Shown here piece by piece: positions 6,739-9,312 of a stretch of DNA of 9,312 nucleotides (position 1 is the first letter of the stretch; each line of letters opens with the position of its first letter). Under the pieces are notes generated by a model. The model worked only from the letters and a program-made list of their open reading frames with translations. It did no database searches and was not told the DNA's origin. Position numbers and translations under genes: made by a program. Source of the stretch: Alphaproteobacteria bacterium (GTDB lineage: Bacteria; Pseudomonadota; Alphaproteobacteria; Rhizobiales; Aestuariivirgaceae); NCBI GenBank assembly GCA_024279045.1, contig JAJRRZ010000070.1, positions 1 through 9,312 of the forward strand. The letters are read 5' to 3'.

Positions 6739-6767
6739 GATGTAGCCCCGCACGCCGCCCCTTGCAA
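6739..6767 (-). promoter_or_regulatory. Candidate promoter for yggT-DUF167-folD
   Basis: -35 TTGCAA (6767-6762), 17-base spacer, -10 TACATC (6744-6739). This would start the transcript about 45 bases before the GTG at 6686. The -35 sits inside the palindrome CCTTGCAAGG (6760-6769). Both boxes are imperfect. Confidence 0.35.
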
Positions 6768-6818
6768 GGCGCGCACATGCCCCATGCCACATCGCGCCCA
6801 TACGCCTGCGCATCGTGC

Positions 6819-6847
6819 TTGACACCCCGTGCCGCCCGGCCTAGATG
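6819..6847 (+). promoter_or_regulatory. Promoter of tRNA-Ala
   Basis: Consensus -35 TTGACA (6819-6824), 17-base spacer, -10 TAGATG (6842-6847), about 40 bases before the tRNA 5' end. Between promoter and tRNA is a small hairpin (6859-6867 with 6872-6880, one mismatch) that would lie in the 5' leader removed by RNase P. Confidence 0.6.
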
Positions 6848-6889
6848 AACTGGCATTCGGCACGCCAGCGTTGGCATGCCGCCTTGGCC

Positions 6890-6965
6890 GGGGCCGTAGC
6901 TCAGTTGGGAGAGCGCAGCAATCGCACTGCTGAGGTCAGGGGTTCGACTCCCCTCGGCTCCACCA
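6890..6965 (+). tRNA. tRNA-Ala (anticodon CGC)
   Basis: A full 76-base cloverleaf. The acceptor stem is 6890-6896 with 6955-6961 (one G-U). The D-stem is GCTC/GAGC (6899-6902, 6911-6914). The anticodon stem CAGCA/TGCTG (6916-6920, 6928-6932) closes the loop ATCGCAC, giving anticodon CGC at 6923-6925. The T-stem is AGGGG/CCCCT (6938-6942, 6950-6954) around TTCGACT. The discriminator is A6962 and CCA is encoded at 6963-6965. It decodes GCG alanine codons, as expected in a GC-rich genome. Confidence 0.96.
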
Positions 6966-7374
6966 CCATGCATCATGCTTGATGTTGGCGTGCATGGGTC
7001 TTTCATCCCCCCACTTTCTGGAAAGACCTGTTGCGTCTTTCTTCCCAACCGTTTGCCACATCAATCTCCCGCACGCACGGGCACACGTTGCACCTGTTCA
7101 TTTCTGCCAGTGTGGCAGGCCCTGGCATGCCCTGCCGGCAACCGTCTTCCCCGTGCGCAGAGCAATGCACCCAACGCCATCCTGATTTGCCCCCGTTTCG
7201 CCTCCCGCCCCTTGGCAGCACGCCTGCTTTCTGGTATGTCGGCGCCAAGCCTAGCGGGGAGGCTTTCCCCGAACGGTATTGTTTGTGCCAATGACGGACA
7301 CGATGCAGCCAATGTTGCAGGCCACTGGCACATGCAGACCCAATGACCCACAACCGAAAGGACGGTGAAGAGAA
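6966..7374. other. 409-bp gene-free stretch between tRNA-Ala and rpsU
   Basis: I find no convincing gene here; the ORFs that cross it lack plausible starts or recognisable composition. It holds several stem-loops: CCATGCA/TGCATGG (6966-6972, 6991-6997), an 8-bp stem at 6997-7028 (listed separately), CGGGGA/TCCCCG (7255-7260, 7266-7271), and TGTGCCA/TGGCACA (7284-7290, 7326-7332). A weak promoter-like pair, TTGGCA (7212-7217) and TATGTC (7235-7240) with 17-base spacing, could serve rpsU and would give a leader of about 130 bases containing the last two hairpins. A small RNA or an S21 leader control element is possible but not shown. Confidence 0.4.
6997..7028 (+). terminator. Candidate terminator after tRNA-Ala
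   Basis: Perfect 8-bp stem GGTCTTTC (6997-7004) / GAAAGACC (7021-7028) with a 16-base loop, about 30 bases past the tRNA. The downstream run TCTTTCTT is T-rich but broken, so this is not a textbook intrinsic terminator. Confidence 0.35.
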
Positions 7375-7608
7375 GTGGTAAAGGTCGACGTTCGCGAAAA
7401 CAACATCGATCAGGCGCTGAAGGCGCTGAAGAAGAAGATGCAGCGCGAGGGCATCTTCCGCGAGATGAAGCTGCGCGCCTTCTACGAGAAGCCTTCCCAG
7501 CGCCGCAAGCGCGAAAAGGCCGAGGCCGTGCGCCGTGCGCGCAAGCTGCTGCGCAAGAAGCTGCAGCGCGAGGGCCTGCTGCCCAAGGGCGGCAAGCCCG
7601 GCAAGTGA
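7375..7608 (+). CDS. rpsU: 30S ribosomal protein S21
   Basis: A small basic protein (77 residues) of the small ribosomal subunit, involved in initiation. It matches S21 along its length: NNIDQALKALKKKMQREGIF (9-28), REMKLRAFYEKPSQRRKREK, then EAVRRARKLLRKKLQREGLLP, with a short Lys/Gly-rich tail. The start is GTG at 7375, giving M-V-K-V-D-V as in alphaproteobacterial S21. Ribosome-site candidates AAGGA (7358-7362) and GGTG/GAAGAG (7364-7372) are imperfectly spaced, so initiation may be weak or regulated. It is followed by a GC-rich hairpin before efp. Confidence 0.96.
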   Translation: MVKVDVRENNIDQALKALKKKMQREGIFREMKLRAFYEKPSQRRKREKAEAVRRARKLLRKKLQREGLLPKGGKPGK

Positions 7609-7668
7609 TGGCGCGGCGAGCGGGGTTGCACTCTGCCACTCCGCATGACGCACCAGCGGGAACAATCC

Positions 7669-7698
7669 GCGCGCCTTCCGGCCTTCCGGGAGGCGCGC
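7669..7698 (+). terminator. GC-rich hairpin between rpsU and efp
   Basis: GCGCGCCTTCC (7669-7679) pairs with GGGAGGCGCGC (7688-7698) over 11 bp with one G-U, around an 8-base loop. It is strong, but no T-run follows directly (only TTTTT at 7717-7721, 19 bases later), so it could be a partial terminator or an mRNA-stabilising structure. CCTTCCGG occurs twice in tandem within it (7674-7681, 7682-7689), permitting alternative folds. Confidence 0.45.
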
Positions 7699-7744
7699 CT
7701 TGCATCCAGCCGGCAATTTTTCATGTCATGACGACGAGGACACG

Positions 7745-8311
7745 ATGAAAATCCAGGGTAACGAAATAAAGCCCGGCAACGTGCTGATGCACAAGGGCGA
7801 GCTGTGGGTGGTAACGAAGACCGAGCACGTGAAGCCCGGCAAGGGCGGGGCCTTTGCCCAGGTGGAAATGAAGTCCGTTACCGGCAACACCAAGCTCAAC
7901 GAACGCTTCCGCGCCACGGAAAGCGTGGAGCGCGTGCGGCTGGAGCAGAAGGACTACCAGTTCCTTTACGAGCAGGACGGCATGCTGGTGTTCATGGACA
8001 TGGATACCTATGATCAGATCGAGCTGCCGAAGGATTTCCTCGGCGATCGCGCCGCCTTCCTGCAGGATGGCATGATGGTAACCGTGGAAAGCCACGAGGG
8101 CACGCCGCTGGGCGTGAAGCTGCCGCTGCACGTTACGCTGGAAGTAACGGAGGCAGAACCGGTGGTGAAGGGCCAGACGGCGGCCAGCTCCTACAAGCCG
8201 GCGGTGCTGGAAAACGGCGTGAAGGTAATGGTGCCACCGTTCATCTCCGCCGGCGAGAAGATCGTCGTCAACACCGAGGATCTCTCTTACGTCAAGCGCG
8301 CGGAGAGCTGA
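7745..8311 (+). CDS. efp: Translation elongation factor P
   Basis: EF-P binds ribosomes stalled at polyproline stretches and speeds peptide bond formation. The product is 188 residues, the standard length: an N-terminal KOW-like domain (about 1-63) and two OB domains (VFMDMDTYDQIELP, about 82-95; PLHVTLEVTEAEP followed by VVKGQTAASSYKPA; and PPFISAGEKIVVNTEDLSYV near the end). The tip loop KPGKGGAF (30-37) keeps Lys33, equivalent to the modified Lys34 of E. coli EF-P; no modification enzyme gene is in the window. ATG 7745 has GAGGA at 7736-7740. An in-frame TTG upstream is ignored because homology begins here. The IMPase gene starts 9 bp downstream. Confidence 0.97.
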   Translation: MKIQGNEIKPGNVLMHKGELWVVTKTEHVKPGKGGAFAQVEMKSVTGNTKLNERFRATESVERVRLEQKDYQFLYEQDGMLVFMDMDTYDQIELPKDFLGDRAAFLQDGMMVTVESHEGTPLGVKLPLHVTLEVTEAEPVVKGQTAASSYKPAVLENGVKVMVPPFISAGEKIVVNTEDLSYVKRAES

Positions 8312-8320
8312 GCAGCCGCC

Positions 8321-9109
8321 ATGCCCAACTCCGCCACCATGAACATCATGCTGAAGGCCGCGCGCAAGGCGGCGCGCCCGCTGCTGCGCGACTTCGGCGA
8401 AGTGGAACAGCTTCAGGTATCGCAGAAAGGCCCGGCGGATTTCGTAACCCGGGCCGATCGCCGCACCGAGGAAATCCTCTTCGAGGAATTGCGCAAGGCG
8501 CGCCCGTCCTGGGGCTTCATCCTGGAGGAAGGCGAGGACGTGCCCGGCGATGGCGAGCATTTCTGGATCATCGACCCCATCGACGGCACCACCAATTTCA
8601 TCCACGGCATCCCGCATTTCGCCATGTCCATCGCCCTGAAGAAGGGCGAGGAGATCATTGCCTCGCTTATCTACAATCCCGTTGCCGACGAGATGTTCAC
8701 CGCCGAGAAGGGCCGCGGTGCGCTGCTGAACAACCGGCGCATCCGCTGCTCGGCGCGCAAGGGGCTGAGCCAGGCGGTCATCGTCAACGGCTGCCCGCAC
8801 CGGGGCCGGGCCGATCTGGCGCGTTTCCGCCGCGAGCTGGCGGTGGTGCAGGAGCAGGTCGCGGGGCTGCGGCGCTATGGCGCGGCATCGCTGGATTTCT
8901 GCTGGGTCGCCGCCGGACGCTTCGATGGCTACTGGGAGCGCGGGCTGAAGGCCTGGGACATCGCCGCCGGCATCCTGATGGTACGCGAGGCTGGCGGCAT
9001 GGTGGAAGAGCTGGACAACAAGGGCGACATGCTCGCCACCGGCGACATCATCTGCGCCGCGCCGGGCGTGTTTCCCTCGCTGGCCACCATCCTGCGCGCG
9101 GTGAAATAG
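8321..9109 (+). CDS. Inositol monophosphatase family phosphatase (SuhB-like)
   Basis: 262 residues of the Mg2+-dependent, lithium-sensitive IMPase family, which removes phosphate from inositol phosphates and related substrates; the true substrate is unknown. Metal ligands are present: Glu70 (ILEEGE, 67-72), Asp85 and Asp88 in IDPIDGTTNFIHG (84-96), and Asp213 in WDIAAG (212-217). The N-terminus (NIMLKAARKAARPLLRDFGE, then VEQLQVSQKGPADFVTRAD) is typical of alphaproteobacterial members. ATG 8321 is 9 bp after the efp stop, with only a weak ribosome site, suggesting coupling to efp. An internal ATG (8339) is a less likely start. It ends in TAG and is followed by two strong terminator-like repeats. 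Confidence 0.93.
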   Translation: MPNSATMNIMLKAARKAARPLLRDFGEVEQLQVSQKGPADFVTRADRRTEEILFEELRKARPSWGFILEEGEDVPGDGEHFWIIDPIDGTTNFIHGIPHFAMSIALKKGEEIIASLIYNPVADEMFTAEKGRGALLNNRRIRCSARKGLSQAVIVNGCPHRGRADLARFRRELAVVQEQVAGLRRYGAASLDFCWVAAGRFDGYWERGLKAWDIAAGILMVREAGGMVEELDNKGDMLATGDIICAAPGVFPSLATILRAVK

Positions 9110-9172
9110 TCGAGCGTGAACTATTCACAAGGCAATGCATGAACAGGAAAAATACGCAACTTGATGCAGCAG

Positions 9173-9217
9173 AAATTGCAAGGCTTTGCGTCGTAATGGC
9201 GCAAAGCCTTGCAATTT
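9173..9217. terminator. Perfect 18-bp stem, probable bidirectional terminator
   Basis: AAATTGCAAGGCTTTGCG (9173-9190) pairs perfectly with 9200-9217, and the stem extends by T-G, C-G and G-T pairs into the loop (9191-9199). An A-tract precedes it and TTTT (9215-9218) ends it, so it can terminate from both sides. It lies 63 bp after the IMPase stop. Confidence 0.8.
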
Positions 9218-9294
9218 TCCTCAGGCAAAAATGTTGTTGTGCCGGCGCAGCGCCGCCGCAAGCCGGCACAACGCATCATTTTTCCTGAAGAAAA
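9215..9294. repeat. Second long interrupted inverted repeat, terminator-like
   Basis: Nested arms: TTTTC (9215-9219)/GAAAA (9290-9294), TCAGG (9221-9225)/CCTGA (9284-9288), AAAAATG (9227-9233)/CATTTTT (9277-9283), and a perfect 11-bp GC-rich stem GTTGTGCCGGC (9236-9246)/GCCGGCACAAC (9262-9272) around a 15-base loop. About 28 pairs in all. The A5 and T5 flanks fit a bidirectional terminator. It shares TTTT with the preceding hairpin, so the two folds compete. A convergent gene beyond the window, or a dispersed palindromic element, could explain it. Confidence 0.65.
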
Positions 9295-9312
9295 GTATTT
9301 GTGGCCGACACC

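Noticed and set aside
6890..7374. tRNA-Ala as an attachment site of an integrated element
   Set aside because: There is no integrase, no repeated tRNA 3' end and no foreign gene downstream; rpsU and efp follow.
7721..8800. A 359-residue open frame on the minus strand across efp and the IMPase gene
   Set aside because: It is antisense to two well-recognised genes; its composition (rich in His, Arg, Ala) is that of a GC-rich shadow frame, with no domain.

Overview
The window looks like a GC-rich alphaproteobacterial chromosome segment made of core genes. Evidence: UbiG (ubiquinone synthesis), the overlapping YggT / DUF167 (YggU) / FolD set, an EF-P gene followed 9 bp later by an alphaproteobacterial-type inositol monophosphatase, and a ThiE-like plus Sel1-repeat pair next to a transketolase-like gene. 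Rhodospirillales or a relative is my inference from gene order; I cannot run a search. I see no phage, insertion sequence, CRISPR array or defence gene.

Layout. 1-139: a very long imperfect RNA-type stem-loop, which may continue beyond the left edge. 237-1007 (+): ubiG. It runs convergently, with no spacing, into the end of a leftward run of genes spanning 6686 to 1008: yggT, DUF167, folD, a 173-bp gap with palindromes and a possible promoter, a transketolase-like gene split by one in-frame TAG, a degenerate ThiE-like gene, and an exported Sel1-repeat protein. 6687-6889: divergent control region. 6890-6965 (+): tRNA-Ala(CGC) with encoded CCA. 6966-7374: 409 bp without a gene but with several stem-loops. 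Then rightward rpsU (S21), efp and an IMPase. 9110-9312: noncoding, with two long adjacent inverted repeats that look like strong, perhaps bidirectional, terminators.

Most of the window is housekeeping (translation, one-carbon folate metabolism, quinone synthesis). The unusual part is the 4970-1008 module. The transketolase-like protein has the fold signature of the family, but almost every thiamine-diphosphate, metal and substrate residue is replaced, and its reading frame is cut by an amber codon followed at once by a good restart site. The gene overlapping it is a ThiE-like protein that has also lost its catalytic motifs. The exported Sel1 protein follows 34 bp later. This could be a pseudoenzyme module or a decaying one.

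Two other observations stand out. The 1-139 stem-loop has mismatches and wobble pairs that make sense only for the + strand RNA. Separately, the pentamers GTGAC/GTCAC are absent from the whole window while GTAAC/GTTAC are used at every Val-Thr pair that I checked.
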